Positions 34,855-46,390 of a stretch of DNA of 64,000 nt are shown piece after piece; positions within the stretch are counted from its first letter, which is position 1, and each line of letters starts with the position of its first letter. The DNA comes from Siphonodentalium dalli (lineage: Eukaryota; Mollusca; Scaphopoda; Gadilida; Siphonodentaliidae). The notes under the pieces are model-generated. The model was given only the letters and a program-made list of their open reading frames with translations, was not told the DNA's origin and ran no database searches. The stretch lies in the NCBI GenBank assembly GCA_032622095.1, contig CP136066.1, positions 192,376,816-192,440,815 of the forward strand. The letters run 5' to 3'. The position numbers and the translations under genes are program-made.

Positions 34855-35935
34855 CGCTATGTATAATGTTACTAATAATATTTGTAATTACATTAGGAAA
34901 CGCAGATTATACTCTACTGACAGACACTATATAATGTCACAAATAATGTATGTAATTACATTATGAAACGGGGGTTATTACTAACAGACGCTATATATAA
35001 TGTTACTAATAATATTTGTAATTACATTATGAAACGGGGGTTATTACTGACAGACGCTATATATAATGTTACTAATAATATTTGTAATTACATTAGGAAA
35101 CGGGGGTTATTACTGACAGACGCTATATATAATGTTACTAATAATGTGTGCAATTACATTATGAAACGGGGGTTATTACTAACAGACGCTATATATAATG
35201 TTACTAATAATATTTGTAATTACATTATGAAACGGGGGTTATTACTGACAGACGCTATATATAATGTTACAAATAATGTATGTAATTACATTATGAAACG
35301 GGGGTTATTACTAACAGACGCTATATATAATGTTACTAATAATATTTGTAATTACATTATGAAAAGGGGGTTATTACTGACAGACGCTATATATAATGTT
35401 ACTAATAATATATGTAATTACATTGTGAAACGGGGTTTATTACTAACAGACGCTATATATAATGTTACTAATAATATTTGTAATTACATTAGGAAACGTA
35501 GATTACTCTACTGACAGACGTTATATATAATGTTACTAATAATATGTGTAATTACATTATGAAACGGGGGTTATTACTAATAGACGCTATATATAATGTT
35601 ACTAATAATATTTGTAATTACATTATGAAACGGGGGTTATTACTGACAGACGCTATATATAATGTTACTAATAATATATGTAATTACATTGTGAAACGGG
35701 GGTTATTACTAACAGACGCTATATATAATGTTTTACTAATAATATTTGTAATTACATTAGGAAACGTAGATTACTCTACTGACAGACACTATATAATGTT
35801 ACTAATAATATATGTAATCACATTAGGAAACGGGGGTTATTACTAACAGACGCTATATATAATGTTACTAATAATGTCTGTAATTACATTAGGACACGCA
35901 GATGACTCTACTGACATACACTATATAATGTTACT
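34855..35935. repeat. 66-bp minisatellite, ~16 units, abutting exon A
   Basis: The unit is 'GAAACGGGGGTTATTACT', 'AACAGACGCTATATATAATG', 'TTACTAATAATATTTGTAAT', 'TACATTAT'. Most units are exactly 66 bp and nearly identical; a few carry AGGAAACGTAGATT-type variants and small indels near 35504 and 35733. Since 66 is 22 codons and the unit lacks a stop in one plus-strand frame, long open frames appear (34963-35514, 35544-35846), interrupted only by indels. The array ends about 15 bp from the splice donor of exon A, inside its downstream intron. Confidence 0.9.
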
Positions 35936-35951
35936 AAATATATGTTCTCAC

Positions 35952-38900
35952 CATCGAAATCACTGTCGGTGTTTTCTTTAGAACTTGAGTCTGCAATCAC
36001 GTGATCGTCCACATCTAATCCAAAGGACCGACTGTCACAACCTGAGCTCCTGTCGCCCCCTGTGTTCTCGATTTCGCCACTTCTGTTCAATATTTCGTTC
36101 TTTTCTTGAAGACTCCGTGATCTGGTTGGTGGATTTGTTCTAAAATTTGCGAATGCAATTTCTGGTGATTGGTGCATCCTTTCTAAGAAATGTTCCTGCA
36201 TGTGGAAAGCTAGTGTTGATTTGGTATTGTAACACTCGCCACACACAAAACACATATTGTACCTTTTGATGGCTACTTCTGATGTAGTTTCATACATACT
36301 ATGTTTCTCTTTATTAAGCAAGGAATGAGTTTCCATATGGCGAGCTGGTGACGCATTGGTTGTGAGACAGTCGTATCCGTGACGACCGTTCTCCATCTCG
36401 TTTGACGTTGTTTCCTCAGCGTTGTAGTCTTGAGGCAACTGACCGTTCGGGTGTTTTTTGTTCCAACTGTACCTGTCGTACGAAGTGTGTCCGGTTGTGA
36501 CAGATCGTGGCGGCAGGGGTAACAAAGTAGGCGGAGGACCTTCGGTTGCTTGTCTCCATGTGTTTGGACTTATATCGGCTGAACTTTCTGATGGAGAAAT
36601 ATTGTGTTTTATTCTCAAATTCGCTGATAACTTCTTCTTAACCGAAGGCGAAATATAATATTCCATCGACCTTATTTCGCTGTTGGAAGAATCATGTTGA
36701 AGAAGATCTGTTATTTTAACATTACTCGAAATGGTATCTGTATGAAATTTTGGCGCGGAGCAATCACGCCTACATGTATCTGCTGATATATTGTTTACAG
36801 ATGATATGTAACGTGTGTCCGACGAACTATTCCTAGCAAAGGGACTCGCTTCCGGCCGATCGTTCGATATTATATCTGATGATGACTGCGTGTGGTCTGA
36901 CGTACTCGGACGAACTCGTGTATCAGGCCGAATGGTCGGTGCTGGTCCTTGTCTCGTAGTTGGTGTGATAAATGTCGGTCCGTGTGAGAAACCAGGTGCT
37001 ATAAATTCCAGTCCTTGCATGGAAGTCGATGATATTAATGGTGTTCCTTGTGTGGAAGCAGGTGGTGCTATAAATCGCAGTCCTTGTATGGAAGTCGGTG
37101 ATATATATGGTGGTCCTCGTGTGGAAGCAGGTGCTATAAATCGCAGTTCTTGTATGGAAATCGGTGATATATATGGCGGTGGTCCTCGTATGGAAGGTTG
37201 TGGTACATATGGTGGCGGCCCTTGTAAGAATGCAGGTGCTGTATATGATGGTCCTGGACTAGAAGTAGGTGCTATATATGGCAGTTCTTGTACGGAAGTC
37301 GGTACTATGCATGGTGGTCCGTTTATGGAAATCCGTTCTGTATATGGCGGTCCCTGATTTGATGTTTGTGCTGTATATGACGGTCCTTGATTTGAAGTCG
37401 GTGGTGTACATGAGGATCCTTGATTGGAAGTCTGTGTAGTATATGACGGTCCTTGTATGGAAGTATGTGCTGTATATGACATTCCTTGTATGGAAGTTGA
37501 TGCTATATATGACGGTCCTGGACTGGATGTCGGTGCTACATATGGCAGTGCATGTACAGAAGTCGGTGCTATATATGGTGGTATTGGTCCTTGCATGGGA
37601 GACTGTGGTATATATGGTAGTGGCGGTCCTTGTATGGAAGTTGGTGCTATATATGGCGGTCCTTGGTTGCAACTCTGTGCTGTATATAGCGGTCCTCGTA
37701 TTGAAGTCTGTGTTGTATATGGCGGTCCTTGTATCTGATTTGGTGCGTTATGTGGTGGTAATGGTATGTGATTTGGTGCGATACGTGACGGTTCTTGTGT
37801 GTACGTCGGTGCTGTATACGACAATCCTTGTATGGAAGTTGATGCTATATATGGCGGTTCTGGACTCGATGTCGGTACTATAGATGGCAGTGCGTGTACA
37901 GAAGTCGGTACTATATACTGTGGTGGCGGTCCTTGTATGGAAGTTGGTCCTGTATATGACGGGCCTCGTGTAAGCGTCTGTGGGTTATATTGAGGTTCTG
38001 GTATGGACATCGGTGCTATATAGGGCTGTCCTTGTAAGGAAGTTGGTGCTATATATGACGGTCCTTGATTGGAAGTCTGTGCTGTATATGGCGGTCCTTG
38101 CATCTGATTTGATGCGATATGTGGTGGTCCTTGCATCTGATTTGATGCGATACGTGGTGGTTCTTGTATGGAAGTTGGTGTGATATATGGCGATCCGTGT
38201 ATGGAAGTTGGTGCTATATATGACGGTCCTTGGGTGGATGTCTGTGCTGTATATGACGGTCCTTGTATGGAGGTCGGTGCTGTATATGACGGTCCTTGTA
38301 TGTGATTTGATGCGGTATTCGGCGCTCCTTGTATTGAAGTCGATGGTATACATGACGGTACGTGTGTCGATATTCGTTCTGTACCGGTATATGGCGGTGT
38401 TCGTGTGGACCTCGGTGCTATATGGGGCAGTCCTTGTGTAATATTCGGTGCAATATTTGGAGGTTCTTGTGTGGAAGTCCGTGTTATACACGAAGGCGAA
38501 ACGAACGCGACCCTCGTTTGCACTTTAGACACATCAGGAATCGAATCCGTAAACTTTATCGTGCGTAAATCATCTGCCGACATCAGTGAACCGAATTCCC
38601 TGCATTCTTCTACCGAGTTACCTGGAACAACACTCATTGTATGGGGAACACTCGTCCTCTCATATCCAGGTACCACAGCATCGTTATTAGAAGTAGTATC
38701 CATACAGGTGTTTAAGCCTGGTACATATATATCATCTTTCGCGTCATCAATAGCTAGGTAAACCAAATCGATATCATCCGTTACCTCTGGTTGGTGAACA
38801 GTATTCTGCTCGGTTGAAGATGAAGTCCCAGTTATGGATATATGTGAGATGACATCCTCAGCCGCCATTGTTTCCACGAAATTTCTACCTTGACCAATGG

Positions 38901-39002
38901 GTTTGCGAATGTCATTGGATTCTATGCTGTTGGCTATTGTTGAGTTGATAGTACAATCTCCACTCCATGTAAGTTGACTACTTTTTGAATCGTTGTCATC
39001 AT
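35952..39002 (-). CDS. Exon A, proline-rich repeat exon with one C2H2 finger
   Basis: The exon is 3,051 bp (1,017 codons), phase 1 at both ends. The acceptor is cttatttcag and the donor CGATG|GTGAGAAC. Order: acidic, Ser/Thr-rich head (starts SDDDNDSKSSQ), ~46 degenerate 11-residue repeats 'TSIQGPPYIAP' at about residues 175-690, a Ser/Asn-rich linker, one C2H2 finger near 917-937 (C-x2-C-x12-H-x3-H, ending HMQEH, then FLERMHQSPEI) and an acidic end (ENTDSDFDG). The finger and tail are homologous to exon B. The 33-bp DNA repeat is imperfect but keeps the frame throughout. An ATG upstream (39043-39045) is TTG in the paralogue, so splicing is preferred over a start here. The repeats should be disordered; a nuclear scaffold role is only a guess. 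Confidence 0.78.
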
Positions 39003-39383
39003 CTGAAATAAGTGTTGATATAGTAGCATATATAACAATGGACATTCAATTCCACATAGCTCGGTTAACGTTAGTTCAATAAGCTCTACCTTCAAACTTG
39101 GACGCTATTGGCGTCAGATGATTCACATAGTCGATACTCGCTAGACTTTTGTTATGCGGATAAAATTGTCATCTGCAAGCGTATGGACATATGTTATTTT
39201 TCGACAATGAGAGACAAAACTGTTTTCATATGGCTTTCACTAGATATTCAGAACAACTCATATTTCGGATTGTATTGTCGAACACAAAATTATGAACTGT
39301 TATGAACCTCTGTAAATGAGGGTATCACCCATATCCTTTGGTTTAAAACAATATGGAATCCAGGATCCAGTTGAAGAATTTAA

Positions 39384-39814
39384 AGGCCCACTTAATTTTC
39401 AATCACAAGATCACATTATATACAACATACTCCATACTATATACCATTTGAAAGAGGAAGCCCCAAAATATTGTATTATCAACTGATCCGGTCGAACAAA
39501 CTGGAAGATGTTGTTTTTGTCGAGGTACCGAGGCGTGTTCTGTGCTTAATTTTGATCTGAACTGTATTGTAAAGACTCAATGGAAAGGGAAACAACTCTA
39601 TCTCTTAGTTTGAATTATGATGGATTATGGGTTGACAACGGGGGAAGTCTTGGAATGAATCTGATAATTGCTGTCACTTGGTGGACCCCCATAGGCCACA
39701 GCGGTTCCATATTCCAGTGGAATATATATTTTTGTTGGTGCCTCTTCAAAATGGTATATAATACAGAATATGTTGTGTATAATATTAGCTGGTATTCGAA
39801 AATTAAGTGGGCCT
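39384..39814. mobile_element. TTAA-flanked MITE, copy 2
   Basis: Counterpart of 5838-6265, with the same AGGCCCACTTAATTTTC ends and TTAA flanks (39380-39383, 39815-39818), in the intron between D2 and A. Confidence 0.65.
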
Positions 39815-40314
39815 TTAATAATAAGGAATATATTAATTATCTTGGAGAAACCCAATATTGTGTGCAGTTAATTAAACATGCAATAACAGCGCTGATAACA
39901 GTGATATATTTATTGTAATATTTGCTACATGTATATATATATTTATTTATTTACATAGTCCGGCTGTGTTAGACTAAATCCTGTTCGGTTGTTGGACAAC
40001 TTCAAATTGGGTCACCCGTTCCATACCCCGCTACAGACCGTAACAAGAACACAACGTCACAAATGGTTGACCTAATATTACGTATTCACTAAATGCGGTC
40101 AGCAGAATAATTGTGCGTGCTTTTCAAAGTTCAGCTGATTTGCATCTGAAGCCAGTTATTTATATCGATCACGTTATCTTTGCTATGTGTTTGGAAATCA
40201 CATATTGGAACTGGTGTATCAAATTCTCGGCAGATTTTGTGAAAATAAATAGGAATACACTCAGCTTTGTTATAGGAATAAATCATCAAAAAGCTATATA
40301 AATATCAGAAATAC

Positions 40315-40437
40315 ATGTATTGGTGTGTGTTATTGGGGTATATACGGCGCTGTAGTCGTTGTGTGCACATATTAGTGAGGTGATAACCTTTTCGTGCCGA
40401 ATACCGGTATCCCCTAATAATACACACACCCACTACA
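40315..40437. repeat. 123-bp hairpin, copy 2
   Basis: Counterpart of 6777-6899, with the same GTGTGTTATTGGGG arm and its complement. Confidence 0.6.
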
Positions 40438-40552
40438 TTCATTTCTTAAGTATTGACTCGATTTGGAAATCGCAAAATGGCGGCGAATATGAGGTAAAAT
40501 CACTGAATTGTTGAATTTCGCTGTAAATTAGATCCAGTTACGCAGCTAGACT

Positions 40553-40895
40553 CCGGCGAACGAGACACCCCGATTTCGAGGTACGACACATGCGGAATCG
40601 GGCGTACGACACAGGTGGAATCGGGCGTACGAGACAGGCGGAATCCGGGGTGCGACTCCTAAACACCCGGAATCGGGGTATGACACAGGCGGAATAGGGT
40701 ATGAGGCAGGCGGAATCCGAGGTACGACACAGGCGGAATCCGAGTTACGACAGGCGGAATCCGGGTACGAGACAGGCGGAATCCGGGGTATGACAGGCGG
40801 AATCCGGGGTATAACAGGCGGAATCCTGGTACGAGACAGGTGGAGTCCGGGGTACGAGACCGGTGAATTCCGGCGTACGACTCCAAAACACCCGG
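40553..40895. repeat. GGAATCC-type minisatellite, short allele
   Basis: About 15 units of the same 18-23-bp repeat as 7008-7985, ending 64 bp from the donor of exon D2. On the minus strand the D2 frame stays open through the donor and the entire array, to about 40546. Confidence 0.9.
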
Positions 40896-40958
40896 AATCC
40901 GACGTACGGAAAATGGGTTTGTAGCCTCGTACGCACGTACATACAGTTGTACACATAC

Positions 40959-41213
40959 CTCTTGCACACAGTGGAGATGGAACCACTTTTGTCACGATGA
41001 CGTCAGAGGTTTGGTGTCCTTCTGCTGGTATTCGATTGGTCAGATACGAGTCACTTTTGTTCGTGTTTAGTGTGGTTTCCTCGGCGACCGCATGTTGATG
41101 ACGACTACTGGACTCATCCGGTGGGTCACATGACCAACTGTGCAGCAGGTCAATGACTTTCTCCATCGGAATGAATCCCTCCATGCTCACGAGAAATATG
41201 TATTCCAAGACCA
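40959..41213 (-). CDS. Exon D2, small conserved internal exon of unknown function
   Basis: The exon is 255 bp (85 residues), phase 1 at both ends. The acceptor is attgtcag and the donor GCAAGAG|GTATGTG. It shares the FLVSMEGFIPM core and the VIDLLHSWSCDPPDESSS stretch with exon D1. Differences are scattered (9 residues), with several silent changes as well. Exon A follows ~2 kb downstream on the same strand in compatible phase, so D2-A-B-C1 can be joined in frame (~2,300 residues). No start codon precedes it in frame other than TTG, so at least one upstream exon is missing. The domain is not recognised; a helical segment around VIDLLHSW is plausible. Confidence 0.65.
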
Positions 41214-41301
41214 CTGACAATTGCGGTTACTGTCCGGAGAATTGAGCAGGACTGTTGTAGACATCTGAAAAACCCTAGGAAATATATAGCTGATCAATAT
41301 A

Positions 41302-41307
41302 TGTACG
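41302..41307. repeat. 6-bp target-site duplication, left
   Basis: TGTACG is repeated at 43278-43283 directly outside the inverted repeats. Copy 1 has a single TGTACG at the corresponding empty site (8403-8408). Confidence 0.85.
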
Positions 41308-41515
41308 AGTAGTATAGGAAGAATATTCTAGTATACCGTTTGATTGTTGATTTGAGCGCCTGTTCCTGTGCCATCAGGGTTACAGGTCACGCCGCGTGGG
41401 TGTATATGGGTGAAGGTTATCACGACAATAGCGCGTGATCACGGGTGTAATATGTCTAGGTCACGGGTAAACTATATATTCCACAACAAGTCGGCGAAGG
41501 TTATCACGAGAATAG

Positions 41516-42082
41516 CGCCTAATTATTGCGGGTACTAAAAATTGGTGTTCTGATAGGAAGAAAAGAGAAGCAAGTGAAGAAGCACCGGTGAATAATAAAA
41601 AACAGAAAATTGACACAAAGAAAATAGAATCAATTCCGGACCAGGACAGACAAATATTAACACTTCCGACTGAAAAAGAAAACGACTATTTCGAAGATGT
41701 GTGGTTACAGGCCCTAGATGACAATAAAGCAGAATTAGATGAATTAGTTGAACGCTATATGAAGAAAGGGTTGACGGAAGAAGAGGCTGAAGAAAAATCA
41801 AATGTGAAGATATGGCCCGAATATGAGAGGCGTTTTTTAAACATATACGCTGCATTTATACAAAATTTACTCGAAGTTAGTGGTGGGAAAACTCATATCA
41901 AAATCATGGATCGTGTGTATAAGATGCTAGATGATAGCTATGATATACTCCCTGCCGTTCGGATTTCATTGAGGAGATATAAACCCCTCCTGATGGAGTA
42001 TATGAAGAATAACAGTAAGGACAAAAAAGATAAACATATAGACTCTGAGCAAGATGACGACGATGACAATATGGATAATTAA
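41516..42082 (+). CDS. Unidentified frame inside the Polinton-derived element, acidic C-terminus
   Basis: The frame is open from 41516 to a TAA at 42080-42082. It has no ATG before residue ~77; the first in-frame Met lies in 'ERYMKKG'. A good acceptor-like text (gttctgatag, ending 41556) precedes a KKR-rich start, so this may be the last exon of a spliced gene or a piece fused to the TIR by deletion. The protein is charged: Lys-rich start, an 'ELDELVERYMKKGLTEEEAEE' type helical region (in two parts), an 'ILPAVRISLRRYKPLL' segment and a final run of Asp. I cannot assign it to a named Polinton protein. It has no paralogue in the window. Confidence 0.5.
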   Translation, partial: RLIIAGTKNWCSDRKKREASEEAPVNNKKQKIDTKKIESIPDQDRQILTLPTEKENDYFEDVWLQALDDNKAELDELVERYMKKGLTEEEAEEKSNVKIWPEYERRFLNIYAAFIQNLLEVSGGKTHIKIMDRVYKMLDDSYDILPAVRISLRRYKPLLMEYMKNNSKDKKDKHIDSEQDDDDDNMDN

Positions 42083-42661
42083 CTGAAATAAACCTGTTAT
42101 TCTTGGTGTCGAATAAAGCAAATGTTGATACATTAGTTGTTTATTTGTTTGTGTTGGGTTCCATTTATTGTATTTGGACATAAATATAGGGGTGTGGGTG
42201 GTGGAGACATACCACTATATCAATATTTGGGTGTGGTAATAGGGATTCTCGGTGAAGTAACACCCCCCCCCCCCCCTCCCCATGAGGTGCCGGATAAATA
42301 TTGAAGAGGTTTCTTTGTTGAACCAGCGAAAGAATTGCCAGACCGTATAGTGCATTAGTATATCCCTGTTATCAGATTTATTAGGCTTACAATAATCACT
42401 ATTATAATAACTATAACTATAGAATTTGTGCGCGAGAAATTTCTCAGATATAGTCTATTGGAAGTCTTCAATAATGCTTTTACTTCCGTGACAAAAAAAC
42501 AAATACTTACGATTATATACCCGCGTATTAATATATACCTTGATCAAATACTGCGGATAACCTATATCCCTAGTACACACACCCTATTTTATTTCATATT
42601 ACATTGATAGGCGATAAGCTCTCGGGTTAACGCGATGGATATATCGGTTATCGGAAACGCA

Positions 42662-42850
42662 GGCGATAAGCGGTAGGGTTAACGCGAGGGATATATCGTT
42701 TAGATATACACGCATTGTTTAGTACCCGCGATAATGAGGCGCTATTATCGTGATAACATTCGCCCATATACACCCACGCGGCGTGACATATAACCCCACC
42801 CTGATAGCTCAGGATTAGGCGCTTAGGGTTTAGGCAGTCAAACCAATACA
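42662..42850. repeat. Second, shortened copy of the right-end sequence inside the element
   Basis: 'GCGATAAGCGGTAGGGTTAACGCGAG', 'CACGCATTGTTTAGTACCCG' and 'CCATATACACCCACGCGGCG' occur here and again from 42988 in the right terminal repeat (each written in short blocks). The inner copy lacks ~87 bp. A further fragment starts at ~42610. This suggests slippage or repair at the element end. Confidence 0.65.
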
Positions 42851-43288
42851 TATATTATCTACCACTGTGTATAGTACACGCGATCTGGTTTATCGCTACC
42901 GCGCGCGACGCTGGCGAGTTATTCTCGTGATTAATATATACCTCTGATAGCAGTCACCCGAGTACATATTTCTTTCATATTACATGAATAGGCGATAAGC
43001 GGTAGGGTTAACGCGAGAGAGATATCATTTAGACATACACGCATTGTTTAGTACCCGCAATAATTAGGCGCTATTCTCGTGATAACCTTCGCCGACTTGT
43101 TGTGGAATATATAGTTTACCCGTGACCTAGACATATTACACCCGTGATCACGCGCAATTGTCGTGATAACCTTCACCCATATACACCCACGCGGCGTGAC
43201 CTGTAACCCTGATGGCACGGAACAGGCGCTCAAATCAACAATCAAACGGTATACTAGAATACTCTTCCTATACTACTTGTACGGCTCA

Positions 43289-43702
43289 AGCTTGAGTTTA
43301 GTGTGTCTTTCATTTGCAGAGCGGGCTAGCGTCACTACATTCACCCTATCGGGACCTCATTCTGCTTATGCATCATCTTCTCTGGAAAGTTTATTTACTT
43401 TTAAATTTTCTATAGAAACTTCTTCACATAGATTCTATATCTTTTTTAGTTCAGTTTCTCTATATCCACAAAATGACATTCGACACATTGCATAATCAAG
43501 GTTCCCAAATGGGTGTACATCACAATATTCACTATTTGGGAACGTCAATCTGAGTCTATGTCTCTCAAAGCAGATGAGGTCATGCAGAATGAGGTCCCAA
43601 TGAGGTGAATTTGGAAATGCTAGCCGCTATGCGGGATAGCTTCACTTAATTCACCCTGTGGGGACCTCATTCTGCAAATGACGGGGCCATTAAATTCAGG
43701 CT
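43289..43702. mobile_element. Composite foldback element, copy 2a
   Basis: Counterpart of 8414-8834, starting 6 bp after the Polinton target duplication. The left inner hairpin has lost its first arm (deletion near 43320). The second hairpin (43586-43677) is intact. Confidence 0.65.
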
Positions 43703-46390
43703 TGGTATGGATTCTCATTAGATTAAGAGTCTGAAGCACGATTTGCCAAAATTGTCTAATATTTTAAAATGGATGTTCTCAAAATATGTCTGTAATTTCT
43801 TTATGAAATTTGGTACATAATATTTAAGAACCGTCAACTAATTGGAAATTATAACCCATTTACAATACTTTTATGGCAAGAATAATATGTTAAAATTCGC
43901 TGTTTTTTCCGGTACTAAGAACTTCTTTAAGGTATAACTTTTTTAAACGTGCATATCATATATCTACAATATGACATCAAAACTCTCAGCTAAAAAAACA
44001 CTTATTTATGGGTGGTTGTCTTTGAATCCAGAAACATTAAGTCCCCTATCGTGATATTCAGATGTGAAATTATAGATATATGATCTAAATTTAGTGATGC
44101 TAGCCCACTATACGGGATATCGTCACTAAATTCACCCTCTGTGGGCCTCATTCTGCAAATTACTCGGATGAATCATAAAGTGTGAAAATGACAACTTTTG
44201 AAATAATAACGGTCCATTTTCTTAACAGAATCACTCTGCCTGCCCCACCAGCATCATATAGCAATTGAGAAGGACCCACCACCATCATTAAGAAAATCCA
44301 CCCAATTTAAACACGTAAGCAGGGATGATATGGTAGAGAACAATGCACTCAAAAGCGAGAATGTAATTCGTTACCAGAGCGATGATTCAACTGGGCTTCC
44401 ATATATTAAACACAATTAAAAACGGCATTTAGATAGAGTTATTGCTCTTCCTATGCAATGACAGAAGACGCACCTTCGTGAACGAAGAGACTTCTCTGTT
44501 TAATAATAAATAAGTGTGATACTATAATGTTATTATGCCCATTACATAATAGAATCTACTAATATATAACTACATGTACATATCAGAATAGATCGAGTTC
44601 CTTTCTTCATCGCTAACTATTTATAGGACGAGATCATCCCGACAGGGAAATATCGTGTAATCTGAAACCAGAAATAAGTCCACCCACCAACTTACCTGAT
44701 AAGTGATATACTGTAGGCCTACTGCAGCGTACTATCACGGGATACACTTTCTATCTACTTGTAATTTTGACAGACGTACAAGCAATCTCAGTATCCAACC
44801 CATTACGGAACGACGAGTTCAATCTGTTCTCAACCACCGCAATGCCATAAAACAATACTCGACATTCTACTTTGTAAACAATGATTGTGTTGTTAGATTG
44901 TACGGCGGACCAGCGTGACAACAATGTCCACCTTTGTCAAAATCAAGTTCCCGAACTTCCCACATATTGCGAGTCCTGTGTTTGTGTGTGAATACCGACG
45001 ACGAGTGGAGCCGCATGTGTGGATGCAGCACAAACCCATTTAGTCCAAACTTTTAAAGTGATATATTATAACCATGTCTGAAATAATGACCACACGACAT
45101 TACACGGAGCGGAATGGGGTAATCGTATTCTGTATTTGTATTGTAATGATTACAAATTTTGATGTATTTGTATTGTATTTGTAATTCTAGGAGCCAAAGT
45201 ATTGTATTTGTAATAAAATACTCTGAAAATATGAGAGTATATTTTCTTTGATTACTTTAGATTACATCTTGCCAAACTATTCTAGATTTTGTTTTTTTAA
45301 AGTTGAGATGAAACCTATGTATATATGTATACTAGCTGGGATACCCGGCGTTGCTCGGGTGAAGAATGCGTAATTTATTAGTGGCAATTCAAGTCATTTT
45401 AAATTAATAAGTTAAGTGGGTGTCGTTAGAAGGTGGACACCGTTCCTAACGCGGAGACAATCTGTAGCCACGTCCCTGTAATGGGTCGAGACTGTGTCAA
45501 TAGCACCATCTACTCACTCTATTAACCACAACCTCTCAGTCATGCAGTGAACAATTAACGTTGTTAGTGAATAGATCGGCATTCCGTATTTATCTAAGTG
45601 CGGGAAGCCGCCTCGAGAATTTGAACATAAAACCTGGCTTAAAATGACAAATTTATCAATGATGTTTGCCCATGACATCTTGCAATAAATAGGTTAACGC
45701 ATATCTAACTGGAATTTCATGTAATTCACGAACCTTTGAGTGAGAAAATCGCAATGAAAGGTTACCGGTCAATGGGACACATCTACACGTTCCAAAATCG
45801 CTATCGCTTTGTGAGCTGTATTAAAAGTACCCAAGTGACCGTGACGATGTTCACTGATTCACCCGTACCCGTTCCCGTCGGGCGGGTATCACTAACTCGC
45901 TAATGTGATATGGAGGCTCGAATGAATTGTAACTGATAAAACACTTAAATAAAAAAATGTTAGATTTAATTAAGAAACACACACCCGACAGCGGTCAGAC
46001 ATTTTGCGAAGGGAGGGGGCTGAACTCTGTTTTGCAGCTTGAGGTTGTCACCCTCGTCGAACCCCTATACCCTCGTCCAATCGGATTACCTATTTCAGAA
46101 TGCGGAATCGACGGTAAGTACCGAGGTGTCCGATTGGCTGTATAAGACCCAATGTGCACAAGGGCCCATCGGACGCAGTCTCTTTGAAAAGCCGACGATA
46201 ATCCTAACGGATGAAATCACGCGCTTACTTCGTCACTCTCCAATGAAATGGAGGTAATCCTATCAATGCAGTAACTGGTTATGAATGAGATATCCAGAGA
46301 CGTAAATATTGTAACAGTTTCGTCGGATATCAAAGAGACTGCGTTAGACGCTGAATGCATCGAAGATATTAAAATGGCCTTTATTATGTC
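43703..46390. other. Duplicated non-coding stretch (copy 2)
   Basis: 43703-45390 matches 8835-10560, and 46030-46390 matches 11170-11420 but with ~82 extra bases (about 46187-46272). 45400-46030 has no counterpart in copy 1. No gene was recognised. Confidence 0.45.

Larger units (their letters stand above)
41308..43277. mobile_element. Polinton/Maverick-derived short element (1,970 bp)
   Basis: The long terminal inverted repeats (41308-41539 and 43047-43277, ~231 bp) begin AGTAGTATAGGAAG and differ only at a handful of positions. The flanking duplication is 6 bp. Ends starting with AG, TIRs of hundreds of bases and 6-bp duplications are the known signature of Polintons (Mavericks), which normally span 15-20 kb and carry polymerase, integrase, protease, ATPase and capsid genes. 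None of these is present, so this is a non-autonomous internal-deletion derivative. The empty site in copy 1 shows insertion after the duplication. Confidence 0.75.

Noticed and set aside
34963-35846. Plus-strand frames made of 22-residue repeats
   Set aside because: They follow from a 66-bp satellite unit without a stop. Indels between units break the frame freely, which argues against coding.
39043-39045. ATG taken as start of exon A
   Set aside because: The corresponding codon in A' is TTG. The intervening text is a pyrimidine-rich acceptor (cttatttcag), and B and C show acceptors at the same relative place.
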